Part shown: positions 1-7,102 of the stretch, piece after piece | Layout: each line of letters begins with the position of its first letter | Numbering within the stretch: the stretch's first letter is position 1 | Assembly: GCA_964490835.1 (NCBI GenBank) | Contig: CAZBEA010000029.1 | Location: forward strand, 1-11,808 | Source: CAZBEA01 sp964490835 | GTDB taxonomy: Bacteria > Patescibacteriota > Microgenomatia > Levybacterales > GWA1-39-11 | Direction: 5' to 3' | Length of the DNA stretch: 11,808 bases | Program-made: the position numbers and the translations under genes | Notes under the pieces: generated by a model | Seen by the model: only the letters and a program-made list of their open reading frames with translations | Told to the model about the DNA's origin: nothing | Database searches by the model: none

Positions 1-1
1 A

Positions 2-301
2 AAAAGAATTTTACAGAGATATAAAGATATTCAGGATATTATCGCAATTCTTGGTATCGATGAACTGTCAGATGAAGACAAGACAATTGTTTCGAGGGCA
101 CGAAAAATTCAAAGATTTTTGACCCAGCCGATGTTTGTTGCGGAAATTTTTACCGGTATTCCAGGGAAATATGTAAAGATTGAAGATACGATTAAGGGTT
201 TTCAGGAAATCATCGAAGGCAAACACGACAAAGTCTCCGAAGGTGACTTCTATATGACAGGGACGATCGAAGAGGTCCTCAAACGCTCGTCAGGAAAATA
301 G
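2..301 (+). CDS. atpD: F1F0 ATP synthase subunit beta, C-terminal fragment (5' end outside window)
   Basis: This is the last 99 residues of the catalytic beta subunit of the F1 head, which makes ATP from ADP and phosphate at the cytoplasmic face of the membrane. The frame is open from the first full codon at 2 and ends at TAG 299-301. The family's C-terminal helical domain is plain: QRYKDIQDIIAILG, then the DELSEED-type lever motif in the form DELSDED (visible residues 20-26), then SRARKIQRFLTQPMFVAE and FTGIPGKYV. The DELSDED acidic loop is the segment that contacts the gamma subunit in characterised enzymes. An ATG at 119 lies inside the gene and is not a start. The nucleotide-binding domain lies upstream of the window. 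atpC follows after one base, the usual order of an atp operon. Identification is secure. Confidence 0.97.
   Translation, partial: KRILQRYKDIQDIIAILGIDELSDEDKTIVSRARKIQRFLTQPMFVAEIFTGIPGKYVKIEDTIKGFQEIIEGKHDKVSEGDFYMTGTIEEVLKRSSGK
292..295 (+). promoter_or_regulatory. Shine-Dalgarno for atpC, inside the end of atpD
   Basis: AGGA lies seven bases before the ATG at 303 and overlaps the last codons of atpD. It supports the 303 start and coupled translation of the two subunits. Confidence 0.6.
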
Positions 302-302
302 T

Positions 303-725
303 ATGGATACATTTGCTTTTGAGATTTTCTCTCCACAGGGTGAAGTTTTTTCCGATTCCGTAAAAGAAGTCTCTGTCCCAACGGAGAAGGGAGAAATTTC
401 TATCTTACCCAACCACATTTCTCTTTTCACGAAACTCTCTGAAGGTGAGATAAAAATTTATACCTCAAAAGGCGAAAAAATGATTGCCATAGTCGGTGGT
501 TTTTTAGAGGTTAAGGATAACAAGGTAACCATTCTATCAGATTACGCAGTCAAAGCGGAAAATATCCAGGTTGCGCTCGCTGAAGCCAAAGCAAAAAGAA
601 CACAAGAACAAATGCGTCAAAAAGAGTCAGGAGTCAATTTTGCTCTCCTTGAAAAAGAACTGCAACGATCTCTTTTGGAAATAAAAGTAGCGTCTAAAAT
701 GAAGACGCGTACCAGAGTTCAATAG
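303..725 (+). CDS. atpC: F1F0 ATP synthase subunit epsilon
   Basis: This is the epsilon subunit of the central stalk, which links F1 to the c-ring and in many bacteria restrains ATP hydrolysis through its C-terminal helices. At 140 residues it has the normal family length. Residues 1-84 form the N-terminal beta-sandwich, with FEIFSPQGEVF at the start, the hallmark PNHISLFTKLSEGEI (about 36-50) and GGFLEVKDNKVTILSD (about 65-80). Residues 86-135 are the charged Ala/Lys/Glu-rich helical hairpin. The ATG follows the atpD stop by one base and has AGGA at the right distance. The protein ends in a basic tail (KMKTRTRVQ). The next gene starts four bases after the stop, so the Ig-like protein is probably on the same transcript. 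The identification is secure; whether its C-terminal hairpin is inhibitory cannot be read from the sequence. Confidence 0.96.
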   Translation: MDTFAFEIFSPQGEVFSDSVKEVSVPTEKGEISILPNHISLFTKLSEGEIKIYTSKGEKMIAIVGGFLEVKDNKVTILSDYAVKAENIQVALAEAKAKRTQEQMRQKESGVNFALLEKELQRSLLEIKVASKMKTRTRVQ

Positions 726-729
726 ATCA

Positions 730-1458
730 ATGACAAAAAACAGTTCTTCACGGCTTAGAAGAAATATTTCAAAAAGCAATAAAAATACCACTATTCTTTC
801 CCTTGCCGGGCTTATTTTATTTCTTGCAGCAGGATTTTTCCTTTTTCCTTATATTATCGAAGGAATCGGCAATTTCTCTTCTTTTATTAACAAAGGTGAC
901 ACCAAAACTTCAGATAAGTCCCAAAACAAACAAATCCTAGCACCACCCACTCTTCTAGAGGTTCCAAGTGCCACATCCAGCGCTCGTATAAAAGTTAAGG
1001 GAGTATCAAGTCTTAAAGGTACTGTTGAAATATACGTTAATAAAGATCTTCAGGACGAAATACGTGTCGAAGAAAACGAAGAATTTGAAACAGGCATCCT
1101 CAGACTCAAAGAGGGCACAAATGACATAACTACCAAACTTTCAACAATCGATGGTGATAGTAAGCTTTCAGAATCATACACTATATCATTTTTAGGCAAA
1201 GATCCGACTCTGGAAATAACATTTCCCCAGGACGGGGCGAAACTAGTCAAAGCTGACAAAAGAATTGAAATTCAGGGCAAAACAGAAAAAGACAATTCCG
1301 TTACAATCAACGGAACAAAAGCAGTTGTTGCAAATAACGGATCGTTTTCCCACCTGGTAGAACTAAACGAAGGGGACAACGAACTCTTGATAATTGCTAG
1401 AAATGAGGCAGGAAAAAATACAGAAAAGAAGATAAAAGTAACCTACTCCCGTGAATAA
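730..1458 (+). CDS. Membrane-anchored protein with two extracytoplasmic Ig-like domains
   Basis: This is a 242-residue protein of unknown specific function. Residues 1-20 are basic and Ser/Asn-rich (SSSRLRRNISKS), and 21-45 form one hydrophobic segment, giving an N-in signal anchor that places the rest outside the membrane. A Ser/Lys/Thr-rich linker (about 50-70) leads to two beta-rich domains of similar pattern, about 71-155 and 158-240. Both carry the ending typical of bacterial Ig-like or glucodextranase-B-like modules: LKEGTNDITTKL in the first, LNEGDNELLIIARNEAG in the second. Such modules are usually binding or spacer domains, so a role in surface adhesion or in tethering to cell-wall glycans is an inference. 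ATG 730 is four bases after atpC, with only a weak AGAG at 714-717, so coupling to atpC is likely. The 3' end overlaps the convergent ligase-like gene by 16 bases. No enzymatic motif is visible. Confidence 0.85.
   Translation: MTKNSSSRLRRNISKSNKNTTILSLAGLILFLAAGFFLFPYIIEGIGNFSSFINKGDTKTSDKSQNKQILAPPTLLEVPSATSSARIKVKGVSSLKGTVEIYVNKDLQDEIRVEENEEFETGILRLKEGTNDITTKLSTIDGDSKLSESYTISFLGKDPTLEITFPQDGAKLVKADKRIEIQGKTEKDNSVTINGTKAVVANNGSFSHLVELNEGDNELLIIARNEAGKNTEKKIKVTYSRE
1443..1458. other. Overlapping convergent gene ends (tail-to-tail)
   Basis: The last 16 bases of the plus-strand Ig-like gene and the minus-strand ligase-like gene are shared. The segment is an imperfect palindrome (10 of 16 positions match their reverse complement) and is read as Tyr-Ser-Arg-Glu-stop from both strands. 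No run of T follows on either side that would make it a standard terminator. Confidence 0.8.
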
Positions 1459-2660
1459 TTATAGCTTATCACTCCCACGGCAACCAAGACATACATAATT
1501 ACTATCGGTGAGTAGAAAAAAGAATTTTGGAAAAGACTATGAACGTAGAGCGACATAAGCGCTGCAATTCCGCCGGCTACAATCGGTCTTTCATTTTTAA
1601 ATCGAAGCATTTCTGCCAACTTCTTTAACAGGAAGAGCGAAAAAGCTAGGAAAGCTAAAAATCCAAATATTCCGGTCGTAGCCAAAATGAAGATATAACT
1701 ATTGGAAGGGGCATTCGAAGCGTTAGATAACGCGTCGTAATTATTTAAATCCTCAAAATTTTTCCTTGCATATTTATACGTATTAAAACCACTACCTATG
1801 AAAGGGTTGTGTGAAAAAACACGCATCCCTTCACTATATGATTCGAGCCTCGTCTGAATTGAGGCTGTTCGAAAGATTCTTACTCCTTCCCCGCCAAATT
1901 GCTTCGAAAATAGGTGAAGAGCAAATATTGATGCGCAAAATAAAAGAAGAGATGCGAAAATGAACATATATTTTTTTAACAATACCAAATAGACTAGTGT
2001 TCCAAAAATAAGCGCAACAATTGAGCTCCTTGAGTAAGTTAGAAATAGCGCGATATATGATAGAACTAATATTATCCAGTACAATACATTATTTCTCTTA
2101 GTCCAAAGCAAACCATAAAGCAGTAGTATTTCGATTGTTATATAAAGCCCGGCATAATTGGGGTCAAAAAACGTACTAAAGAGTCTGAAAGAATGAATAT
2201 CCCACTCGCCTAAGAATATTAATAATTCAAGGCGCGGTAGGTATAAATACTGCGCAATCCCAAAAAGTACAAACAAAAACCCGCTCAAAACTACGTCATT
2301 GAGAATCTCCTCTCCTTTGTGTTTGTAAAATTGGTGAAGAAAAAACAAAGGAATTACATACATCAAGAATCTTACAGAGTAACCAAGCGAACTAAGAAAT
2401 TCATTTGTTTCCATGTGTGGGATTTTAAAAATGAGAGAAATGAGCCCAAAAATCCAAAACGTAATAAGGAAGTAATGAAATTTTTCAAATCGGTATAGCT
2501 TTATATTTGAGAAAAAATGAAAAATTAAATAAAACGAAAGTATAAAAACTAAAAGATCAAGCGGAGAGATTATAATTCCGCTAAAAATCTCGACACGAAC
2601 AATTTGTCCAAAGGGCATCAGAGCAAATACAAAAAGTAATATTATTCTTAATATTCCCAA
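1443..2660 (-). CDS. O-antigen ligase / polymerase-like membrane protein (Wzy_C family)
   Basis: This 405-residue protein has about 10-12 hydrophobic segments and the signature of the O-antigen ligase/Wzy superfamily. FFDPNYAGLY (164-173) and TYSRSS (208-213) lie in the middle. A large extracytoplasmic loop follows with IQTRLESYSEGMRVF (268-282), NPFIGSGFNTY (285-295) and NAPSNSYIFILATTGIFG (316-333). Members either polymerise lipid-linked repeat units or transfer a finished glycan to lipid A, a protein or another acceptor on the outer face; sequence alone does not separate these. It is the last gene of the minus-strand operon. The start is TTG at 2660, chosen because GGAGGT sits five bases upstream; the next ATG (2618) would cut into the first membrane segment. 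It overlaps the upstream GT-C gene by 13 bases. It ends convergently with the Ig-like gene, and both proteins finish in YSRE. Confidence 0.88.
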   Translation of the reverse strand: MGILRIILLFVFALMPFGQIVRVEIFSGIIISPLDLLVFILSFYLIFHFFSNIKLYRFEKFHYFLITFWIFGLISLIFKIPHMETNEFLSSLGYSVRFLMYVIPLFFLHQFYKHKGEEILNDVVLSGFLFVLFGIAQYLYLPRLELLIFLGEWDIHSFRLFSTFFDPNYAGLYITIEILLLYGLLWTKRNNVLYWIILVLSYIALFLTYSRSSIVALIFGTLVYLVLLKKYMFIFASLLLFCASIFALHLFSKQFGGEGVRIFRTASIQTRLESYSEGMRVFSHNPFIGSGFNTYKYARKNFEDLNNYDALSNASNAPSNSYIFILATTGIFGFLAFLAFSLFLLKKLAEMLRFKNERPIVAGGIAALMSLYVHSLFQNSFFYSPIVIMYVLVAVGVISYNYSRE

Positions 2661-4252
2661 AATCCACCTCCATAATACAACGCCACACCGGTTAGGTTAT
2701 TTGAGTATATCTTTTTGAAAAAATAAAAGTCCTCCGGAGGATCGGAATTCTGAGTGAGAATGTAATTAAAGACATCTCCCTTTTTGACCCATGATTCATG
2801 AATATAAGTGAAATCTGCGTAATACAGGTTATGCACGCCGTATACCAAAACAACATCTTGCTCAGTTAGAATTTCTCCCAATTTTCCATCCGTATCATAA
2901 AAATCACCAAATGAGAAATTTAATGTCTTCGTCAAATATTCACGTTCCGTTTCGAATCCAAACACGACAGGAATTACTTTCCCTGCTACAACGAGTCGTG
3001 AAACAAATGTCGTCAATGCAATAAAAATCAGTGTAACAAAAACAAACCTTTGCAAAAAACGGGATGTAATATACTGAAAGATTATAAAAAAACACACGGA
3101 CAAAACCGGGAGAGCGGGAAGAATAAATCTTCCACCTCCGGTGTTGGGGAGAAAATACCAAAGAATTAACAGTGCTAATCCATATAGGACAAATAACTTC
3201 TCGTTTTTCTTAAATTTCTTGAATATATACATGCCAATTGGAACGATAATTAAATATAAAGGACTAACCGGATCGGGACTCGCAGTAAATACGTTCCAAA
3301 TCGATAAAAAGAAATTGATTGGATTTAAAAGCGATACATCAATACCAATTGAATATATGGAGCTAAAAAACGGATAGAAAGGATTCCCTGTATTGACCCA
3401 TGCAAATAACCACCATGGCAATACTACCAACAGTACGAGTACTGCATATAAGATAAGTGGGCGAAATTTAACGGATTTCTCAAAATAAATAAAATATAAT
3501 GCTAAAAAAAGTAACATGGGAATAACTGTTGCAAAAGACAAAACCTTGGTAGCGGTAGCAAGACCCATACACAGCGCTGATTCGATAAATAACGTATTGT
3601 TTTTTGTTTTCATCCATCCGAAAATTGTTGCAATAGCAAGCAGCTCAAAAAATGTTCTAGCCATGTCTATATATGCTGTTGACATCTGCCATGAAAATAC
3701 AAGATTTGAGGTCAACAATACTAGTGATAAAAATGCTAATTTTCTATTTACGAAATTCCTTGCAAGATTATACGTTACAAAAAGTGTCATCACACCAAAG
3801 ATGTAACTCATAATTCTTGTTACAAAACCTAAATCAAATGAGAGGGGAAGAATATACAAAAGATCAATTAATTTTGGCATTGCAGAGTAATACAATAGGC
3901 CACCGGGAATATAAAATAGTGCTCCTTCCTGTATAAATACCTGTGGAATTACTAAGTGGTACCACAATGCATCAAATCCCCTCTCCGGAGCAAAAGCAAC
4001 GATCAGATTGACTAAAAGAATCGATATTAAAAAAAGAAAACACAACCGCACAATAAACGAACTGGAGTTAATAATTGAATACAAACCATTTCTAATAAAG
4101 AAAATTGCTTTATATTTTTTTAGCAATACAACATAGAAAGATATTGCACAAATACCAACAAAAGACATTACTGGCTTATTGTATAGCCCTAATACTCCTA
4201 AAATAAAAAGAGAATATGAAATAATTCCGGTTCCCAATGCAAAAGCTAACAT
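2648..4252 (-). CDS. GT-C family membrane glycosyltransferase, ArnT/PMT (GT39-like) type
   Basis: This 534-residue polytopic protein with about 11-12 membrane segments fits the GT-C fold, whose members move a sugar from polyprenyl phosphate to an acceptor outside the membrane. The catalytic-type acidic residue of the first large outer loop is D94 in RGFDALWYHL (91-100). Other hallmarks are PWWLFAWVNTGNPFYPFF (279-296) before a second outer loop and TGGGRFILPALPVLS (371-385) with R375. Residues from about 430 form a soluble outer C-terminal domain (VVLVYGVHNLYYADF, 467-481). Sugar and acceptor are unknown. The ATG at 4252 has no Shine-Dalgarno and begins directly at the conserved second membrane segment. 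The expected first segment is encoded in another frame just upstream (4246-4359), so the gene may be frameshifted and its true start may be 4359. It overlaps the following ligase-like gene by 13 bases. Confidence 0.85.
   Translation of the reverse strand: MLAFALGTGIISYSLFILGVLGLYNKPVMSFVGICAISFYVVLLKKYKAIFFIRNGLYSIINSSSFIVRLCFLFLISILLVNLIVAFAPERGFDALWYHLVIPQVFIQEGALFYIPGGLLYYSAMPKLIDLLYILPLSFDLGFVTRIMSYIFGVMTLFVTYNLARNFVNRKLAFLSLVLLTSNLVFSWQMSTAYIDMARTFFELLAIATIFGWMKTKNNTLFIESALCMGLATATKVLSFATVIPMLLFLALYFIYFEKSVKFRPLILYAVLVLLVVLPWWLFAWVNTGNPFYPFFSSIYSIGIDVSLLNPINFFLSIWNVFTASPDPVSPLYLIIVPIGMYIFKKFKKNEKLFVLYGLALLILWYFLPNTGGGRFILPALPVLSVCFFIIFQYITSRFLQRFVFVTLIFIALTTFVSRLVVAGKVIPVVFGFETEREYLTKTLNFSFGDFYDTDGKLGEILTEQDVVLVYGVHNLYYADFTYIHESWVKKGDVFNYILTQNSDPPEDFYFFKKIYSNNLTGVALYYGGGFWEY
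2666..2671 (-). promoter_or_regulatory. Strong Shine-Dalgarno for the TTG-started ligase-like gene
   Basis: On the minus strand GGAGGT lies five bases before the TTG at 2660. It is inside the last codons of the upstream GT-C gene, where it forms part of the Gly-Gly-Gly run near that protein's C terminus. It is the best ribosome-binding site in the window and decides the non-ATG start. Confidence 0.75.
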
Positions 4253-4359
4253 ACATTTGTTTTACAGACGATATTTCTTAAATAAAAAGCTACAATAACG
4301 AATGTGTACACAGTGAAAAAAAGTGCATAAATAAATGATTTATTAATTTTTACCTTCAT
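4246..4359 (-). CDS. 37-codon membrane ORF, probably the detached N terminus of the downstream GT-C gene
   Basis: ATG 4359 to TAG 4246 on the minus strand encodes 37 residues: a basic start (MKVKINK), one hydrophobic segment (about 9-27, ALFFTVYTFVIVAFYL) and a short basic tail. It lies 21 bases after the stop of the gene ending at 4381 and overlaps the next start (4252) by seven bases. In the GT-C protein at 5771-7102 the equivalent order is membrane segment, KK, then FGVGVGIVAYLLF; here the same order would be restored by joining this ORF to FALGTGIISYSLF at the start of the 534-residue protein. One extra A in the A-run at 4260-4263 would fuse the two into a protein of about 570 residues. 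A separate tiny membrane protein, or a sequencing error, remains possible. No Shine-Dalgarno is seen. Confidence 0.5.
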   Translation of the reverse strand: MKVKINKSFIYALFFTVYTFVIVAFYLRNIVCKTNVC

Positions 4360-4380
4360 GTATCTATTCTACAAAAAAGC
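4253..4380 (-). other. Largest gap between recognised genes
   Basis: This 128-base AT-rich stretch separates the HPPG gene from the ArnT-type GT-C gene. Most of it is filled by the 37-codon membrane ORF. I see no hairpin followed by a T-run and no clear promoter pair, so the operon probably reads through. Confidence 0.5.
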
Positions 4381-5799
4381 TCACCAAATCGGAACCCAAA
4401 ACTCTGTCATAATAATATTCTGAATAAAAAGTAACACGGCTAAAGTAAGAACAAAACCCAGAGTTAACTTCTTATAACATCCAATTGCTAACAATGGGAA
4501 AAGCATCAAAGGCATCCAAATTCTTCCTACCTCTGCCCTACTTATTCCAGATACATTCAGAAGCATAAACAAAACAATAAATATCAATGTAATTCTCGCA
4601 ACATCCTTTTTTGACTCTTTTGCGATCTTTTTTAATGACACAAAAAAGAGAATTGTCAAAGGAACCCCTAAATATTGAAAAAAGTCAAAAGGATTATATA
4701 TCACCCACTGCCAATACGAGCGAGGCGCTTGATTCATGACAATTGGAAAAAATGCATAAAAAGAGTTATAACCGACGAGCAGCATTAATAATATCGGAAT
4801 TAAAAAACCAATTATTATTTTTACAAAATTATTTAATAAGACCTGCAGATCCTGGAAATAATAAACCACAAAATTCAAACCCAGAATAGCCAGAGCCGGA
4901 AATACGGAATATGAGAATAAAATACTAATCGATGCAAAAAAGCCTGCTAGGTAATAATTTCTTTCTCTTCTTATTCCTGAAAGGGAAAAATATGTCGTAA
5001 TACAAAAAAGTAAAAAATAGAACGGATCGAATTTAAGCGCAAAAAAGGAAATTGAAGGAATAAGGCCACCAAGCAAAGAAAGAGAAAGAGAGGTTTTGGT
5101 ACTAAAAAATAGTTTTGCTATAAAAAATACTACGATAATACTCATAGGCCCAACTGCATGATAGAAAAATGCCAGAAATAAAGCGGAAACTTTCTCATGT
5201 GATGTAAAATTATCCCAATGTGTCTTTACATCACCATCAGGAGCAGGTACAAAAGTGAGTAAAGAATTAGAAAAATTTATCTTTTCAACAGCCCCTATTA
5301 CACCTTTGATTAAAAGTATAGATCCAGGAGGATGATCACGAGCATGCTGATCAAGACTCTCAATAACTTGTGGAAAATTTTTTAAGTATTCATCTGTTTC
5401 GACTCGAACTGCCGAACTAAAATAACCGTTCATACCGGGATTAACAATTCTTTGGAAAAGAACCGTAATACCAAACCTGCTGAAATAAACATAAGACAAG
5501 TGGAGAACGAAAATAATAATTATAAAGGCTGACCAAAATACGAACTTCTTTATTTTTTGCCATGAATCATATTTTCTAAAACCCAATATAAATAAAAGAA
5601 GCGTTGAAAGAAAAACTAAGATTGGCATCCAAATCCTATCCCATGTATTGACATAATAATACGGCCACTCTGATGGAAAAACTGAGTCATGTATTCCTCG
5701 AATAAAAGGAAAATCAAATACTACTCCAATAAGGTATAAAATTGTGAAAATAACAATTAAATACAAGTGTCTATTTTTTAAATTTATTAAATGCTTCAT
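4381..5799 (-). CDS. Polytopic membrane protein, divergent GT-C-like glycosyltransferase with HPPG motif
   Basis: This 472-residue protein has about 10-11 hydrophobic segments. After two or three N-terminal segments comes a large outer loop with GYFSSAVRVETDEYLKNF (125-142) and DHPPG (155-159). Near the C terminus are YNPFDFFQYLGVPL (368-381) and SRAEVGRIWMPLML (420-433). The arrangement of acidic residues plus H-P-P-G in an outer loop, with a conserved Arg-rich region before the last segments, resembles GT-C type polyprenyl-phosphate-dependent transferases, but no canonical GT39 signature is present. The assignment therefore rests on fold pattern and context. ATG 5799 overlaps the upstream gene by 29 bases without a clear ribosome-binding site, so it probably depends on coupled translation. 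The stop is TGA at 4381. The sugar donor and acceptor are unknown; it could also be a non-catalytic membrane partner of its neighbours. Confidence 0.72.
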   Translation of the reverse strand: MKHLINLKNRHLYLIVIFTILYLIGVVFDFPFIRGIHDSVFPSEWPYYYVNTWDRIWMPILVFLSTLLLFILGFRKYDSWQKIKKFVFWSAFIIIIFVLHLSYVYFSRFGITVLFQRIVNPGMNGYFSSAVRVETDEYLKNFPQVIESLDQHARDHPPGSILLIKGVIGAVEKINFSNSLLTFVPAPDGDVKTHWDNFTSHEKVSALFLAFFYHAVGPMSIIVVFFIAKLFFSTKTSLSLSLLGGLIPSISFFALKFDPFYFLLFCITTYFSLSGIRRERNYYLAGFFASISILFSYSVFPALAILGLNFVVYYFQDLQVLLNNFVKIIIGFLIPILLMLLVGYNSFYAFFPIVMNQAPRSYWQWVIYNPFDFFQYLGVPLTILFFVSLKKIAKESKKDVARITLIFIVLFMLLNVSGISRAEVGRIWMPLMLFPLLAIGCYKKLTLGFVLTLAVLLFIQNIIMTEFWVPIW

Positions 5800-7102
5800 C
5801 TAGAGCTATGAATAAAGAATATACAGAAAGAGGCGCAATGTGAAGCAACAATCTATTCATCGTATTAGAAACATGTATGGCAGGGTCGTGAGGACCACCA
5901 AGAAAAACAATAACATACACAAGAATTATTGAAATAATAACTATCAACTCATATCGTATCTTTTTGGATAATAGAAGAAGAGGAATACAGAATAGATAAA
6001 TAACCCACAATAAATTCCAGTTTTGAAAATTGAATAACTCTTTGCCAATTACCACTAAAATTTCGTCTAGTCTGTGTATTTGGATATCAAAGTGTTGATA
6101 AAGACTATAAGAAATTTCATGGTTTTTTTTGAATATAATCCAGACTCCTACCGGTATCAATCCTATTAATACATAAATAAGTTGCGTTATTCTAATTTTT
6201 AATCGAATAACAGTGTAGAGATACAAAAGAGTGATAAGCATAGAAATAACCAAACCCTCCTGCTTAATTAACGATGTTATTCCAAGAATAATTCCGAATA
6301 GCAACGAGGATTTTCCTGTACGATTTTTAATTGATTCATGCAACAGAAGAATGGCAATAAATATATAGAATCCTAAAGCCAAATCTGAATATCCTGCTTC
6401 GAATCTACCACCATGTCGAATTGCATTCTGCAATGAAAGATAAAGAAAAGAAGATACAAGTGCTTTTGTTAAACCAATTTTATTTTGCAGAAAGGAAAAA
6501 ATTGCTACCCCAGTCATAAGATAAAAAAAATAGTAAGCTATCAAGACAGCTTGATCATCAGGTCTACCCAAAAATATATAATAAAACGTTGAGTTTAAAC
6601 TCATAACAAAAGGGTAACTATCTTTTACCAGGTGAAATATAGCTGGACCCAGATACCCATCGTAAAAGAAAACCTTTGATTTTAATAGCCAAATCGCCCA
6701 ACCATCCCACGCGTAAAGTGGTCTCAATATTGCTTGTGTAAAGGTGTAAGAAACCGTTAAAACAATGAAAAGAAAAATTATCTTTTGCAGAAAGTTAAAT
6801 TGCTTTTTGGGCAAAAAAAGCAATTTAATATCGGGAATTAATCTCTTTGTTAACAATAAGAACAAAACTATTATTACAAGAATGACGATGGGACTCCAGG
6901 AAATTGACAATAGAGACAATACGAATAATAAATATGCAACGATCCCTACCCCCACCCCAAATGAGATTGGGATAAAACTCAATAACGAGAAGTTACTTTT
7001 CTTAAGTAAGCTGCTTGCAAATACGTATCCAACAAAAATCTGTAACACAATTAAACTAATCACTAATAATTCATTCATTTCTATATAAGGTACATAACAC
7101 AT
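5771..7102 (-). CDS. GT-C family membrane glycosyltransferase (AWDGW type)
   Basis: This 443-residue polytopic protein has about 11 membrane segments. The first outer loop carries AWDGWAIWLLKSK (131-143), with D133 in the place of the GT-C catalytic acid. Further conserved-looking stretches are RHGGRFEAGYSDLALGF (229-245), SLIKQEG (277-283) and NTMNRLLLHIAPL (413-425). The N terminus (segment, KK, FGVGVGIVAYLLF) matches the layout expected for the neighbouring 534-residue GT-C protein. Unlike that protein and the paralog pair at 8315-11808, it lacks a soluble C-terminal domain and ends in a short basic tail. ATG 7102 is preferred because GAGG (7109-7112) is six bases upstream; ATG 7078 is an alternative without a clear site. 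It overlaps the upstream 153-residue gene by 32 bases, suggesting paired products. The donor is presumably a polyprenyl-linked sugar, by family. Confidence 0.82.
   Translation of the reverse strand: MCYVPYIEMNELLVISLIVLQIFVGYVFASSLLKKSNFSLLSFIPISFGVGVGIVAYLLFVLSLLSISWSPIVILVIIVLFLLLTKRLIPDIKLLFLPKKQFNFLQKIIFLFIVLTVSYTFTQAILRPLYAWDGWAIWLLKSKVFFYDGYLGPAIFHLVKDSYPFVMSLNSTFYYIFLGRPDDQAVLIAYYFFYLMTGVAIFSFLQNKIGLTKALVSSFLYLSLQNAIRHGGRFEAGYSDLALGFYIFIAILLLHESIKNRTGKSSLLFGIILGITSLIKQEGLVISMLITLLYLYTVIRLKIRITQLIYVLIGLIPVGVWIIFKKNHEISYSLYQHFDIQIHRLDEILVVIGKELFNFQNWNLLWVIYLFCIPLLLLSKKIRYELIVIISIILVYVIVFLGGPHDPAIHVSNTMNRLLLHIAPLSVYSLFIALDEAFNKFKK

Noticed and set aside
1050..1259. Minus-strand open frame opposite the Ig-like gene.
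   Set aside because: It is Ser-rich shadow coding with no recognisable start signal; the plus-strand frame has clear domain structure.
1443..1480. Possible bidirectional terminator hairpin at the convergent gene ends (GTG and CAC arms at 1451-1453 and 1470-1472 with an inner ATAA/TTAT stem).
   Set aside because: The stem is short, AT-rich and bulged, and no T-run follows it on either strand.
3141..3377. Plus-strand open frames within the minus-strand genes, such as 3141-3377, 3516-3806, 6765-7088 and 9116-9337.
   Set aside because: They lie antisense to clear membrane-protein genes, show no domain pattern or ribosome-binding site, and have low-complexity compositions expected of reverse complements of hydrophobic codons.
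4256..4270. Programmed -1 frameshift site at the split GT-C gene.
   Set aside because: No X-XXY-YYZ heptamer fits the zero frame and no downstream structure is apparent, so a simple indel or separate ORF is preferred.
4281..4380. Repeated short A-run elements ending in AAAAAGC (4284-4290 and 4374-4380).
   Set aside because: They are too short and too likely by chance in AT-rich DNA to count as a repeat pair or an attachment site.
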